This document shows positions 16,899-26,243 of a stretch of DNA of 64,000 nt, piece after piece. Each line of letters begins with the position of its first letter. Within the stretch, counting starts at the first letter, position 1. The position numbers were made by a program, and so were the translations under genes. Source of the DNA: an uncultured Pelagibacteraceae bacterium (GTDB lineage: Bacteria > Pseudomonadota > Alphaproteobacteria > Pelagibacterales > Pelagibacteraceae); the NCBI GenBank assembly GCA_902626725.1, contig CACOGI010000002.1, forward strand, positions 1 to 64,000, read 5' to 3'. The notes below the pieces were generated by a model. That model made no database searches. It saw nothing but the letters and a program-made list of their open reading frames with translations, and was not told where the DNA came from.

Positions 16899-17657
16899 AT
16901 GAATAAAAAAACTATTTGGATAACTGGAGGAAGCACGGGAATAGGCAAAGCTTTAGCCATAAAATTTGCTAATGAAGGTTGGAATGTAGCAATTTCAGCA
17001 AGACGCGAAAATCTACTTAAAGAAATTTCTGATAGTAATGAAAATATTTATGGATTTCCTTTAGATGTAACAGATAAGTCGAAATGCAAAGAAGTTTTTG
17101 ATCAAATCAAAAATAAATTTCAAAGTATTGATATTTGTTTTTTTTCAACTGGTACCTGGAATCCAAAAAAGGAAAAGGATATTGATGTTGAACAAATTGA
17201 AGATGTATTTAAGGTAAATTTTTTTGGAACTTTGAATAGTATCAAAGCTGTAGAGGAATATTTTAAAAATAAAAAAGAGGGTATTATTACAATTGTTTCA
17301 TCAATTGCTGGTTATAGAGGGTTACCAAATTCAACTGGTTATGGACCTTCTAAATCTGCTCTAAATAATTTAGCAGAAAGTTTATATTTTGATTTTAAAA
17401 GATCAAATGTGCGGGTTTGCTTGGTATCTCCTGGATTTATAAAAACACCAATGACAGATAAAAATGATTTTAAAATGCCATTTTTAAAAACTACAGATTA
17501 TGCAGCTGAAAAAATTTTTGATGGATTAATACATAAAAATAGTTTTGAAATCCATTTTCCAAAATCTCTAACTTATATACTTAAAATATTAAGTTTTTTA
17601 CCAAGCAAAATTTATTTTAGTTTAATTGGTAAAATGACTAAATATCAAAAAAAATAA
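16899..17657 (+). CDS. Short-chain dehydrogenase/reductase
   Basis: A classical SDR of 252 residues: the Rossmann motif TGGSTGIGKALA at residues 8-19, the catalytic Ser in VSSIAGYRG and the YGPSK motif for Tyr/Lys, then SPGFIKTPMTD. The coenzyme is probably NADP(H), since a basic ARR follows the second strand. The C-terminal HFPKSLTYILKILSFLPSKIYFSLIGKM is hydrophobic and basic and may associate with the membrane, as in SDRs acting on lipids. The substrate is unknown. It converges on a small cysteine-rich gene. Confidence 0.88.
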   Translation: MNKKTIWITGGSTGIGKALAIKFANEGWNVAISARRENLLKEISDSNENIYGFPLDVTDKSKCKEVFDQIKNKFQSIDICFFSTGTWNPKKEKDIDVEQIEDVFKVNFFGTLNSIKAVEEYFKNKKEGIITIVSSIAGYRGLPNSTGYGPSKSALNNLAESLYFDFKRSNVRVCLVSPGFIKTPMTDKNDFKMPFLKTTDYAAEKIFDGLIHKNSFEIHFPKSLTYILKILSFLPSKIYFSLIGKMTKYQKK

Positions 17658-17667
17658 TTAATTTTTT

Positions 17668-17850
17668 TTAAGCTTTTTGTTGAGCACAAACGTCTTTGAT
17701 AACAGGTACATTAGCACAATCACCACATTTTGTTTGTTGAACAATGCATCCATTATCAAGAACTTTTACATCTACAACTCTATCACACTTAGAGCAAATA
17801 GATGAAACAGTCAGTCCACACTTTTTACAACTATAGTTTTGAGTTTCCAT
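17668..17850 (-). CDS. Small zinc-ribbon-like protein (60 aa)
   Basis: The protein has eight cysteines in 60 residues, including three CxxC pairs (8/11, 19/22, 42/45) and single cysteines at 35 and 55. This looks like one or two zinc ribbons. There is no signal peptide. I do not recognise a named family. Such small proteins may bind nucleic acid or a partner enzyme, but nothing around it tells which. The 113 bases between it and the DUF3833 gene hold no further ORF or clear hairpin. Confidence 0.65.
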   Translation of the reverse strand: METQNYSCKKCGLTVSSICSKCDRVVDVKVLDNGCIVQQTKCGDCANVPVIKDVCAQQKA

Positions 17851-17963
17851 AAATAGATCGTATTTCTTTAGGAATTAAATACAATAAAATTGTTAGCGAA
17901 TGATAACTAATCTCAAACTTTTTTTTAGAATGATTATTATTAACTTTTAAAAGTAATGGAAAA

Positions 17964-18512
17964 TTAGTCTTTAACAAAAACAACCGTAAGTTCCGCAACT
18001 TTAAAACCAAACTTAGTCATAGTTGCTCTATTTATTGCAACACGATCATCTTGCTTGAATATCCAGTCATCAAAAGTAATTTTCATCTCTTTTCCTTTGA
18101 CGGGTACTAAAAGAACATATTCAAACTTAAATGCTGGTCCATATGAATAACCTTTTGCTGTTCCTACAACATCTCCTGCGGTACCTTCATAGTTATTTTC
18201 ATTAATTTTAGTTATTTGCCATTGCCTATTTTGAATTTCACCATCATCCCAATTAAATTTTTCATCAAGTATTAGCTGCTTACCATCCCATTTTCCGTTT
18301 AAGTCTGCTGAGAACTGTCTTGTAACTTTTCCTGATCTATTTTGTAAAACACCCCAAGCTTTAACATTTCCCGATAAATATTCCTCAATAATTAATCTTG
18401 GTTCTTTATTTTTAAAATCCTCTGGTTTCATAGCACTATTATTTGAACAGTTTGTAATTAAGAATAAAGAAATTATCAACAAAATTGCTTTAAAGTTTAT
18501 TATTTTTCTCAC
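17964..18512 (-). CDS. DUF3833 family lipoprotein
   Basis: A 182-residue protein with a lipoprotein signal peptide (hydrophobic stretch then LFLITNC, lipid-carrying Cys at about 22). The rest, with GNVKAWGVLQNRSGKVTRQF, FNWDDGEIQNRQWQI and VVGTAKGYSYGPAF, fits DUF3833, a beta-rich lipocalin-like family. The start is GTG, supported by aaaggagagtt just upstream. It is the last of a row FAD oxidoreductase-DUF1365-Cfa-DUF3833 that recurs in proteobacteria, so a role in membrane lipid modification or stress is likely by context. The biochemical function is unknown. Confidence 0.82.
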   Translation of the reverse strand: MRKIINFKAILLIISLFLITNCSNNSAMKPEDFKNKEPRLIIEEYLSGNVKAWGVLQNRSGKVTRQFSADLNGKWDGKQLILDEKFNWDDGEIQNRQWQITKINENNYEGTAGDVVGTAKGYSYGPAFKFEYVLLVPVKGKEMKITFDDWIFKQDDRVAINRATMTKFGFKVAELTVVFVKD

Positions 18513-18526
18513 AACTCTCCTTTTAG

Positions 18527-19705
18527 TTATTTATTCTGTAATGAAAATTGAATTAGGTCAATGTTTTTTGATTTAAATCCAGCCTCACAATATGAAAGAT
18601 AAAATTCCCACATTCTTTTAAATGTTGAGTCAAAACCTTGGCTCTTAATTAAGTCCCACTTTTTATTAAATTCATTTCTCCACAAGGATAATGTACTAGA
18701 ATAATGATCTGAGTATGAGTCATATGATTTGATACTTAAACCATTATCAGACACATATTTATTTAAACTATTTTTACTTGGAAGGAATCCTCCAGGAAAA
18801 ATATATTTTTGAATGAAATCTTGTTTATTTTTATACCTATCAAATAAACTATCATCTATTGTAATCGCTTGGATTGCCGCTGTACCACTATTTGCTAAGT
18901 TTTCTTTAATCGTTTTAAAATAACTTTGTAAATAATTTTGACCTACTGCTTCGATCATTTCAATTGAAGCTATTGAATTATATTTATCTTTTAAATCTCT
19001 ATAATCTTTTATTTGAATATTAACTTTTTCATTCAAACCACAATTATGAATTCTTTCTTTTGCAAATTCGTACTGTTTTTTAGAAATAGTAATGCAATCT
19101 AGTTTTATGTCGTATTTTTTTCCTAAATATTCTGCAAATCCTCCCCAACCACATCCTATCTCTAAAACTTTATCTCCATTCTTTGGTTTAATCAGATTAA
19201 TTAATTTTTGATATTTATTATTTTGAGCTTCTGATAAATCTTGATTTTTTTCCTCAAAGATAGCGCTTGAATATGTAAGAGTTTTATCAAGCCAAAGTGA
19301 AAAAAATTCATTTCCTAAATCATAATGTTTAGCAATATTTTCTTTACTTCTGCTTTTTGTATTCTTAATAAAAATATTTTTTAAAAGATTTATTACTGAT
19401 AAATCTAATAGTCCTGAAAATTTATAGATTACTTTTATATTTCGAGCTGTAATTTCAATTAAGTTTGATAGATCGTCTGTTTCAAATTCATCTTTCATAT
19501 AAGACTCGGCAAAACCAATACTTCCACCTTTAATCAAATTAAAAGTGAAATCGGGTTTTTTTATTCTTATATTAGCCTTTAAAGAATCATCGGGATTACC
19601 AAATTTAATTATGTCCCCATTAAAGCTTGTGATTTCCAAATAACCAGAATCAATATCTTGCAAAATCCTAAATACGATCTTGTCTATAAAGTTATATAAA
19701 TTCAT
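18527..19705 (-). CDS. Cyclopropane-fatty-acyl-phospholipid synthase family methyltransferase
   Basis: The 392-residue protein has the Cfa layout: an N-terminal lipid-binding part (SIGFAESYMKDEFETDDLSNLIE), the SAM-binding motif VLEIGCGWGGFAEYLGKKY, SIEMIEAVG, and FIQKYIFPGGFLPS. Cfa enzymes add a methylene or methyl group from SAM to unsaturated acyl chains of phospholipids. In operons with DUF1365 and an FAD oxidoreductase, the Cfa-like enzyme may start methyl-branched or furan fatty acid synthesis rather than simple cyclopropanation; this is inference from gene order. Its start overlaps the DUF1365 stop by one base. Confidence 0.88.
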   Translation of the reverse strand: MNLYNFIDKIVFRILQDIDSGYLEITSFNGDIIKFGNPDDSLKANIRIKKPDFTFNLIKGGSIGFAESYMKDEFETDDLSNLIEITARNIKVIYKFSGLLDLSVINLLKNIFIKNTKSRSKENIAKHYDLGNEFFSLWLDKTLTYSSAIFEEKNQDLSEAQNNKYQKLINLIKPKNGDKVLEIGCGWGGFAEYLGKKYDIKLDCITISKKQYEFAKERIHNCGLNEKVNIQIKDYRDLKDKYNSIASIEMIEAVGQNYLQSYFKTIKENLANSGTAAIQAITIDDSLFDRYKNKQDFIQKYIFPGGFLPSKNSLNKYVSDNGLSIKSYDSYSDHYSSTLSLWRNEFNKKWDLIKSQGFDSTFKRMWEFYLSYCEAGFKSKNIDLIQFSLQNK

Positions 19706-20463
19706 TAATTTTCAAATGTTATATTATTTTTTATTTTTAATTTTTTTTTAATATATCTTATTCCTTTAACCCATAATTTAAACGCTTCAAAATGTATCGC
19801 TGAAATAATTTTAAAGGTCATTAGTGGATGTTTTAAATAAGATTTCATTAGATGAGAACTTGTAAGGTCTGTTCTTGTGCCGTCTTGAGAAGCATATAAT
19901 ATTTTTTCATTAAATTGATATTGATCGATTATGACTGATATTTTTTCTGAAGGTTTTAAAATTCTAAAAAAGTAATTACAGTTCATTTCAATAAATGGTG
20001 AAACATGAAATTTTTTTTCACAATTATGTTGTAAAAGATTGTCATTTTCTACCTTAAAAATATAAGTATGTTGTTCTCCGAATGTATTTTTAACCTCATA
20101 TAATATTGAAATTAATTCTTCTTTATTGTTGTAAACATAAAAAATACTTAACGGATTAAACACATAGCCCAAAATTCTTGGATAACACAAAAGTTTTATT
20201 TTAATATTTTCATGATTTATTTTATTTTCTTTTAAATTTTTTTTAACCCATTCAAATAATGAAGTTCCATTTCTTTCTCCATGATCTTTGTCAAAAAAAC
20301 TAATTAAATTAAATTTGTTATATGAAAAAAAGCTTATATTTTTATCTAAAAAATTTAACTCAGATAAATCGATTAAAAGTGAAAATACTTTATATTTAAA
20401 AAAATGTATCTTTGGTTTAAATCTTTTATGAATTACTGTTCCATTGTAAATTGAACTAGTCAT
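19705..20463 (-). CDS. DUF1365 family protein
   Basis: The 252-residue protein opens with SSIYNGTVIHKRFKPKIHFFKYKVFSLLIDLSEL, the standard DUF1365 N-terminus, and has NPLSIFYVY, EVKNTFGEQHTY and FHVSPFIEMNC further on. The family is almost always found between an amine-oxidase-like FAD protein and a Cfa-like methyltransferase, as here. Its reaction is not known to me. It overlaps the FAD gene by 8 bases and the Cfa gene by one, so the three are translated together. Confidence 0.88.
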   Translation of the reverse strand: MTSSIYNGTVIHKRFKPKIHFFKYKVFSLLIDLSELNFLDKNISFFSYNKFNLISFFDKDHGERNGTSLFEWVKKNLKENKINHENIKIKLLCYPRILGYVFNPLSIFYVYNNKEELISILYEVKNTFGEQHTYIFKVENDNLLQHNCEKKFHVSPFIEMNCNYFFRILKPSEKISVIIDQYQFNEKILYASQDGTRTDLTSSHLMKSYLKHPLMTFKIISAIHFEAFKLWVKGIRYIKKKLKIKNNITFEN

Positions 20464-21694
20464 TAAGGTTTTTTAGCATTTCAATAGATGATTTTATTCC
20501 ATCTTCATGAAAACCGTAACCAAAATAACTGCCACAAAAAAGAATATTTCTTTTATTTTGTAAATTTTTAAGCTTACTTTGATATGTAAGTGCTGACTGA
20601 TTAAAATAAGGATGAGTAAATTTCACTTTTTTTAAAACCTTTGATGCATCTATTTCAAAATAAGGATTCAATGTTAAAAAAATATTTTCTTCACATTTTA
20701 AATTTTGTAATAAATTTAGCCAATATGTGATTGAATTCTTTTCAATTTCATTTTTTTTAATTGAAGAATTCCATGAGGACCATGCTTTTTTATTTTTTGG
20801 CATAACTTTTTCATCTGTGTGGATATAAGCAATATTCTCTTTATAACTAAAGTTAGCTAGAATTTTCTTTTCATCTTCTGAAGGATCTTCAATCATTGAT
20901 AGTGCTTCATCAGCATGGGTAGCTAAAATAACTTTGTCATAATTAAAAAATTCACTTTTACCGCCGTAATATAAATCAATTCCATTGTCATTAGATTTAA
21001 TTTTAGTAATTTTATAATTTTTAAAATGTTCACCACTTATCTTAGAAAGAATATTTTCAACATAAGTTCTGCTTCGATTTGAAACTGTATACCATTGAGG
21101 TCTATTCTTTAATTTAAACAAACCATGATTTTGAAAAAATTTCAAAAAAAATTTTAATGGCATTTGGTTTGCTTCATAAGGTGGCATAGACCAAATAGCA
21201 GAAACCATAGGAATCAAGTGACAATTTATAAATTCTTTTGAGACCCTTTCTCTCTTTAAATAATCACCAAGTGTTATTTCTTCATCTAACTCATTAAATT
21301 TATCAAACTTTTTATAAAATTTAATTATATCAAAAAACATTCTTAAAAATTTAAAATTTATCAGATTAGATCGATTAGAAAAAATTCCATTTAATCCTCT
21401 ACCACAATATTCAAAAGGTGAGTCTTCAACTGAAACTGAAAATGACATGTCACTTTTTTCAATTTCAATTTTATTTTCATTAAAAAATCTAATTAGATTT
21501 GGATATGTTTTAAAATTAAACACAATAAAACCGATATCTACTGATACTTTTTTAGTTCCAAATGTTAAATCTATTGTATGAGAATGTCCCCCGAAATGAT
21601 CTTCTTTTTCAAATAAGTCCACGTGATGATTTTTTGACAAGTAGTAAGCAGCACTTAAGCCTGAAATTCCTGACCCAACAACAGCAATTTTCAT
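20456..21694 (-). CDS. FAD-dependent amine oxidase/desaturase-like protein (COG2907 type)
   Basis: The protein has 412 residues with the FAD motif IAVVGSGISGLSAAYYLSKNHHV, then EKEDHFGGHSHTIDL and VDIGFIVFN, the usual start of COG2907 NAD/FAD-binding proteins related to phytoene desaturases. The C-terminus FCGSYFGYGFHEDGIKSSIEML closes the FAD domain. These proteins are partners of DUF1365 and Cfa-like enzymes and are thought to oxidise or desaturate acyl chains. It begins only 6 bases after gcvP, so it looks like the continuation of the glycine cleavage operon. Confidence 0.85.
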   Translation of the reverse strand: MKIAVVGSGISGLSAAYYLSKNHHVDLFEKEDHFGGHSHTIDLTFGTKKVSVDIGFIVFNFKTYPNLIRFFNENKIEIEKSDMSFSVSVEDSPFEYCGRGLNGIFSNRSNLINFKFLRMFFDIIKFYKKFDKFNELDEEITLGDYLKRERVSKEFINCHLIPMVSAIWSMPPYEANQMPLKFFLKFFQNHGLFKLKNRPQWYTVSNRSRTYVENILSKISGEHFKNYKITKIKSNDNGIDLYYGGKSEFFNYDKVILATHADEALSMIEDPSEDEKKILANFSYKENIAYIHTDEKVMPKNKKAWSSWNSSIKKNEIEKNSITYWLNLLQNLKCEENIFLTLNPYFEIDASKVLKKVKFTHPYFNQSALTYQSKLKNLQNKRNILFCGSYFGYGFHEDGIKSSIEMLKNLND

Positions 21695-21700
21695 TAAACT

Positions 21701-24571
21701 TTATGCTGCATCTTCTTTGAATTCATCCATACTTGGACATGTACAAAAAATATTTTTATCACCGTATACATTGTCTACTCTTGCTACTGGAGGCCAAAAT
21801 TTATTTGCCCGTAAAAATTTAGCTGGGTAAGCTGCCTCTTCTCTAGTGTATTTATGCGTCCATTCATCAGATGCTAATTCAGTATCAGTGTGAGGTGCAT
21901 TCTTAATTGGATTATCAACTTTATCGAACTTACCAGATTTTATTTGATCAATTTCTTGTTTTATTTTAATTAATGTTTCACAAAATCTATCAAGTTCAGA
22001 TAAGCTTTCACTTTCAGTAGGTTCAATCATAATAGTACCAGCTACTGGCCATGACATTGTTGGTGCATGAAAACCAAAATCAATTAATCTTTTGGCGATA
22101 TCTTCCTCAGTTACACCTGTTTCTGATTTTATTGTTCTAATATCAATTATACACTCATGTGCAACATTGCCTTTAGATCCTTTATATAAAATCGGAAAAT
22201 GATCTTTAAGTCTATTAGCAATATAATTTGCATTTAATATTGCAACTTGAGTAGCGAGTTTTAATCCCTCGGACCCCATCATTTTAATATACATCCAAGA
22301 AATCGATAAGATGCTTGAGCTACCCCAAGGAGCTGCTGAAACAGGACCAATACCTGTTGCAGGACCGCAGTCTTTAACAACTGGGTGGTTAGGCAGATAT
22401 ATTTGCAAATGCCTTTTACACGCAATAGGTCCCATTCCAGGTCCTCCTCCACCATGAGGAATGCAGAATGTTTTGTGTAAGTTTATATGACAAACATCTG
22501 GTCCAAAATTTCCAGGTTTCGCAATTCCAACAAGAGCATTTAAATTTGCCCCATCCATATAAACTTGACCTCCATGTTTATGAATTAAATCACAGATATC
22601 TGATATTTTTTCTTCAAAAACTCCATGAGTAGATGGATAAGTTACCATTAACGCTCCAAGATTTTCAGAATGAATTTCTGCTTTTTTCTTTAAATCTTCA
22701 AAATCAACATTTCCTTCTTTATCACAATTAACCACAACAACTTTCATTCCAACCATCTGAGCACTTGCTGGATTAGTTCCATGTGCTGAGCTTGGTATTA
22801 GACATATATTTCTATTTTTATCACCTCTATCTAAATGATATTTTCTAATTACCATTAATCCTGCATACTCACCTTGAGCACCTGCATTTGGCTGAAGTGA
22901 AACTCCTGAAAAACCAGTAATTGATCTTAGCCAATTTTTAAGGTCTGTGAACATTGTTCTGTATCCTTCCATCTGTTCAATAGGCACAAACGGATGAGGC
23001 TCTGCCAGTTCTCTCCATGAAATAGGTATCATTTCTGCAGTAGCATTTAATTTCATGGTACATGAGCCTAGCGCAATCATAGTTCTATTAAGAGCTATAT
23101 CTTTATCCTCTAACTTTTTAAGATATCTAAGCATTTCTGTTTCTGAATGATAAGAATTAAAAACAGGATGCTCTAAATATTTAGAAGTTCTTAATAAATT
23201 TTTTGGTAAATTGGGTAAACTTACTGTCGGATCTTCTTTTTTGATTGATTCAGCTGCATTAAAAATTTTTAATAGTTGATTTACTCTATAAACATTTTTC
23301 TTTTCATCAAAAGAAACGGTTAGCATTTCTGAATTTACTTTTCTTATATTAACTTTTTGAGCCAAAGCATTTTTGAAAATTTGATCAGTTTTTTCTTTTG
23401 TAATAATTGTTACAGTATCAAAAAAATAATCTGAATATAATTCGTATCCAGATTGTTTGATCTTATCAGCAAAGTTTTTTGCTAATTGAGAAACTCTTTC
23501 AGAAATACTTTTAATTCCATCAGGCCCATGATAAATTACATATGCAGCTGAAACAATTGCTAATAAAGCTTGTGCAGTGCAAATATTGCTAGTCGCCTTA
23601 TCTCTTCTAATATGTTGCTCTCTAGTTTGTAGTGATAATCTGTAAGCTTTATTTCCATGTCTATCAACTGACACACCAACAATTCTTCCTGGCATTGATC
23701 TTTTATATTCATCTTTAGTTGCAAAAAATGCTGCGTGAGGTCCTCCATAACCCATTGGAATACCAAATCTTTGAGAACTACCAACTGCAATATCGGCTCC
23801 TAGCTCTCTTGGTGTTTTTAGTTTAGCAAGTGCGAGAAGATCACATGCTAAAATTGCTTTACCATTTTTTTTATGAATTTTACTTATTGCCTCACTAGGA
23901 TTTTTAATATCACCTAAAGTTCCAGGGTACTGTAAAATTCCACAAACAATATCTTCTTTTAACTGCTCTAAAATTTTGTCCTCATTCCCAACGAGAACTT
24001 TTAAACCCATAGGTTCTGCTCTTGTTTGTATAACTTCAATTGTTTGTGGATGGCAATTTTCTGAGACAAAAACTAAATTACTATCACTTTTATTAAGTCT
24101 GTGACTCAGACCCATAGCTTCTGCTGCTGCTGTACCTTCGTCTAGTAAAGATGCATTTGCAATATCCATTCCTGTGAAATCAACAATCATTTGTTGAAAG
24201 TTTAATAACATTTCCAATCTTCCTTGTGCTACCTCTGGCTGATAAGGTGTATAAGAAGTATACCATCCAGGATTTTCTAAAATATTTCTTAAAATCACAT
24301 ATGGTGTGTAGGTTCCATAATAGCCCATACCAATAAAATTTGAGTAAACTTGATTTTGTTTTGAAATTGCTTTTAGTTTTCTTAAAGCTTCATATTCTGA
24401 ATTCGACTCACCAATGTTTAATTCGCCTCTAAACTGTATTTTTTCTGGAACAGTATTATCTATTAAGTCGTCCAGAGATTTATAATTTAATTTTTTTAAC
24501 ATCTTTGATTGGTCTTCTTCAGAAGGACCAATATGTCTTTTTAAAAAATCTTTTTGGGAATTATGTAACAT
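21701..24571 (-). CDS. gcvP: Glycine dehydrogenase (decarboxylating), P-protein
   Basis: The P-protein decarboxylates glycine with pyridoxal phosphate and passes the aminomethyl group to the lipoyl arm of GcvH. At 956 residues it is the full-length single-chain form: N-terminal half with FIGMGYYGTYTPYVILRNI and the C-terminal catalytic half with the PLP lysine in NLHKTFCIPHGGGGPGMGP. It shares the base at its start codon with the gcvH stop. It is third in gcvT-gcvH-gcvP and is regulated with them from the riboswitch leader. No frame problem is seen. Confidence 0.97.
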   Translation of the reverse strand: MLHNSQKDFLKRHIGPSEEDQSKMLKKLNYKSLDDLIDNTVPEKIQFRGELNIGESNSEYEALRKLKAISKQNQVYSNFIGMGYYGTYTPYVILRNILENPGWYTSYTPYQPEVAQGRLEMLLNFQQMIVDFTGMDIANASLLDEGTAAAEAMGLSHRLNKSDSNLVFVSENCHPQTIEVIQTRAEPMGLKVLVGNEDKILEQLKEDIVCGILQYPGTLGDIKNPSEAISKIHKKNGKAILACDLLALAKLKTPRELGADIAVGSSQRFGIPMGYGGPHAAFFATKDEYKRSMPGRIVGVSVDRHGNKAYRLSLQTREQHIRRDKATSNICTAQALLAIVSAAYVIYHGPDGIKSISERVSQLAKNFADKIKQSGYELYSDYFFDTVTIITKEKTDQIFKNALAQKVNIRKVNSEMLTVSFDEKKNVYRVNQLLKIFNAAESIKKEDPTVSLPNLPKNLLRTSKYLEHPVFNSYHSETEMLRYLKKLEDKDIALNRTMIALGSCTMKLNATAEMIPISWRELAEPHPFVPIEQMEGYRTMFTDLKNWLRSITGFSGVSLQPNAGAQGEYAGLMVIRKYHLDRGDKNRNICLIPSSAHGTNPASAQMVGMKVVVVNCDKEGNVDFEDLKKKAEIHSENLGALMVTYPSTHGVFEEKISDICDLIHKHGGQVYMDGANLNALVGIAKPGNFGPDVCHINLHKTFCIPHGGGGPGMGPIACKRHLQIYLPNHPVVKDCGPATGIGPVSAAPWGSSSILSISWMYIKMMGSEGLKLATQVAILNANYIANRLKDHFPILYKGSKGNVAHECIIDIRTIKSETGVTEEDIAKRLIDFGFHAPTMSWPVAGTIMIEPTESESLSELDRFCETLIKIKQEIDQIKSGKFDKVDNPIKNAPHTDTELASDEWTHKYTREEAAYPAKFLRANKFWPPVARVDNVYGDKNIFCTCPSMDEFKEDAA

Positions 24572-24951
24572 TATGATGAGCTCTCCTTTGTAAATTTATT
24601 ATATTCATCTTTATTCATTAAAGAATCCATTTCTGATTTATCCTTAATCTTTAACTTAAAGAACCATGCGGTATTTTCAGGATCTTGGTTAATTTTTGAT
24701 GGATCATCTACAATAGCTTGATTGGTATCAACCACTTCTCCACTGACTGGTGTATACACATCACTTGCGGCTTTTGTAGACTCAACAACTCCTGCTGTTC
24801 CATCTTTCTCTACATTAGAACCTTTTTCTGGAAGCTCTGTAAAAACTATATCTCCTAACATTTCTGTAGCATGTTTTGTAATACCAATTGTAGCTGTATC
24901 TCCTTCTAATTTAATCCACTCATGCTCTTTTGAATATTTAACTTCACTCAT
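24571..24951 (-). CDS. gcvH: Glycine cleavage system H protein (lipoyl carrier)
   Basis: The 126-residue protein carries the aminomethyl intermediate between GcvP and GcvT. The lipoylated lysine is Lys60 in [25 protein letters not shown] at the start and [14 protein letters not shown] near the end are also typical. It is joined to gcvT and gcvP by one-base start/stop overlaps, which argues for coupled translation in fixed proportion. Confidence 0.97.
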   Translation of the reverse strand: MSEVKYSKEHEWIKLEGDTATIGITKHATEMLGDIVFTELPEKGSNVEKDGTAGVVESTKAASDVYTPVSGEVVDTNQAIVDDPSKINQDPENTAWFFKLKIKDKSEMDSLMNKDEYNKFTKESSS

Positions 24952-26054
24952 TAGTTTGCTCCTTTCACATAGTTTTTTTTATAAAATGGTAATCCACAAA
25001 TATTTGCTGGATGTTTTTTTCCTCTAACTTCCAAAAAAACTTTTGTATCTTTCTTTGAAAATTCGTTTTCAACATAACCCATAGCTACTGGTCCATTAAC
25101 ACTTGGTCCAAATGTGCCACTAGTAATCTCACCAATATATAAGTCTGATTGATTAAATATTTTAGTTTTTTCTCGAGCTATAATTCTTCCCTCAGGTTTG
25201 ATTCCAACTCTAACTTTCTGAACTCCATCGTTTAGTTGTTTAATGATAATATCTGATCCAATAAAATCTCCTTTTGAAATTCTTTCTTTTGAAATAGCCC
25301 ATTTAAGATTAGCTTCAATTGGTGTCTTACCTTTATCTAGCTCGTGGCCATACAAACATAGTCCAGCTTCTAATCTCAAAGTATCTCTAGCTCCTAGACC
25401 AATTAATTTAGCTCCTTTTTCTATTAATTTTCTTGTAAATTTATCTGCTAATTCATTTTCTACAGAAATTTCAAATCCATCCTCACCAGTATATCCAGAA
25501 CGAGTAACATAAACTTTCTTATCATTTAACAAAAACCAATTACCTGTCATAAAATTAAGATCCTCAACACCCTTAATAACATCATTTAAAATTTCTACCG
25601 ATTTAGGTCCTTGAATAGCAATCAAAGATCTTTTTTCATCTAAAACCATTTCATATTTATTATTTAATAATTTACTTAAGATTTCAAAATCATTTTCTTT
25701 ACAAGCTGCATTAAGGATAATCAAAAAACCATTTTCTATTTTAGTGATTATCAGATCATCATATATTCCAGCATCGCTATTCATTAAGAAACTATACTTT
25801 GAGTGGTTCAATTTTAATTTTTTCAAATCTAACGGAAAAATTTTTTCTAGATCATTTACTAAATCTTCTTTTCCATGAATAAATAATTGGCCCATGTGCG
25901 AAACATCAAAAATACCAGAATGGTTTCTAGTAAATTTATGCTCTTCAACTATTCCGTCAGAGTATTGAATTGGCATTTGATAACCTGCAAATTCAACAAA
26001 TTTTGCATTATTATCTTGATGCAGTTGATATAAAGATGTCTTTTTTGTATCCAT
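24951..26054 (-). CDS. gcvT: Aminomethyltransferase, T-protein
   Basis: GcvT moves the methylene group from aminomethyl-GcvH to tetrahydrofolate and frees ammonia. Motifs include [22 protein letters not shown]-like [16 protein letters not shown], and [21 protein letters not shown]. The ORF track starts six codons earlier (26072), but I choose the ATG at 26054 ([11 protein letters not shown]): it has aagag about 6 bases upstream, while 26072 lies in the end of the second riboswitch aptamer without a ribosome-binding site. A 12-base perfect inverted repeat pairs exactly this start region with the riboswitch linker. Confidence 0.95.
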   Translation of the reverse strand: MDTKKTSLYQLHQDNNAKFVEFAGYQMPIQYSDGIVEEHKFTRNHSGIFDVSHMGQLFIHGKEDLVNDLEKIFPLDLKKLKLNHSKYSFLMNSDAGIYDDLIITKIENGFLIILNAACKENDFEILSKLLNNKYEMVLDEKRSLIAIQGPKSVEILNDVIKGVEDLNFMTGNWFLLNDKKVYVTRSGYTGEDGFEISVENELADKFTRKLIEKGAKLIGLGARDTLRLEAGLCLYGHELDKGKTPIEANLKWAISKERISKGDFIGSDIIIKQLNDGVQKVRVGIKPEGRIIAREKTKIFNQSDLYIGEITSGTFGPSVNGPVAMGYVENEFSKKDTKVFLEVRGKKHPANICGLPFYKKNYVKGAN

Positions 26055-26137
26055 ATTAACTCTTTTACCCATCTGTATATTTGCCTGAGAGTATTACTCC
26101 TTCGGCGAGAATTTAATCTCTTTCCAGAGTTAATATG
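26052..26137 (-). promoter_or_regulatory. Candidate expression platform: linker pairs with gcvT start region
   Basis: The 12 bases agagttaatatg that contain the gcvT ribosome-binding site and ATG (26052-26063, minus strand) are exactly complementary to catattaactct at 26126-26137 in the linker and first strand of aptamer 2. Pairing would hide the start codon. The tct at the end of the linker copy also belongs to the P1 helix of aptamer 2 (tctg with caga), so the two structures exclude each other. Confidence 0.65.
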
Positions 26138-26214
26138 TTACGGTCCTTTTTGCCTGAGAGATTCCTGGGTGGTTGCTCCTTCGGCGCTACGATAATCTGT
26201 AGTCTCTCCCGTAT
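26075..26214 (-). promoter_or_regulatory. Tandem glycine riboswitch (two aptamers)
   Basis: On the minus strand two copies of the glycine aptamer core are readable: gggagagac...gcgccgaaggagcaa...aatctctcaggcaaaaaggac (about 26212-26147) and actctgg-aaagag...cgccgaaggagtaa...tactctcaggca (about 26132-26080). The short linker is typical of cooperative tandem aptamers. It heads gcvT-gcvH-gcvP. Glycine-activated riboswitches tied to glycine metabolism are known in SAR11. Confidence 0.95.
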
Positions 26215-26243
26215 CGGAATAATCTTACAAGTGTTTGCAAAAG

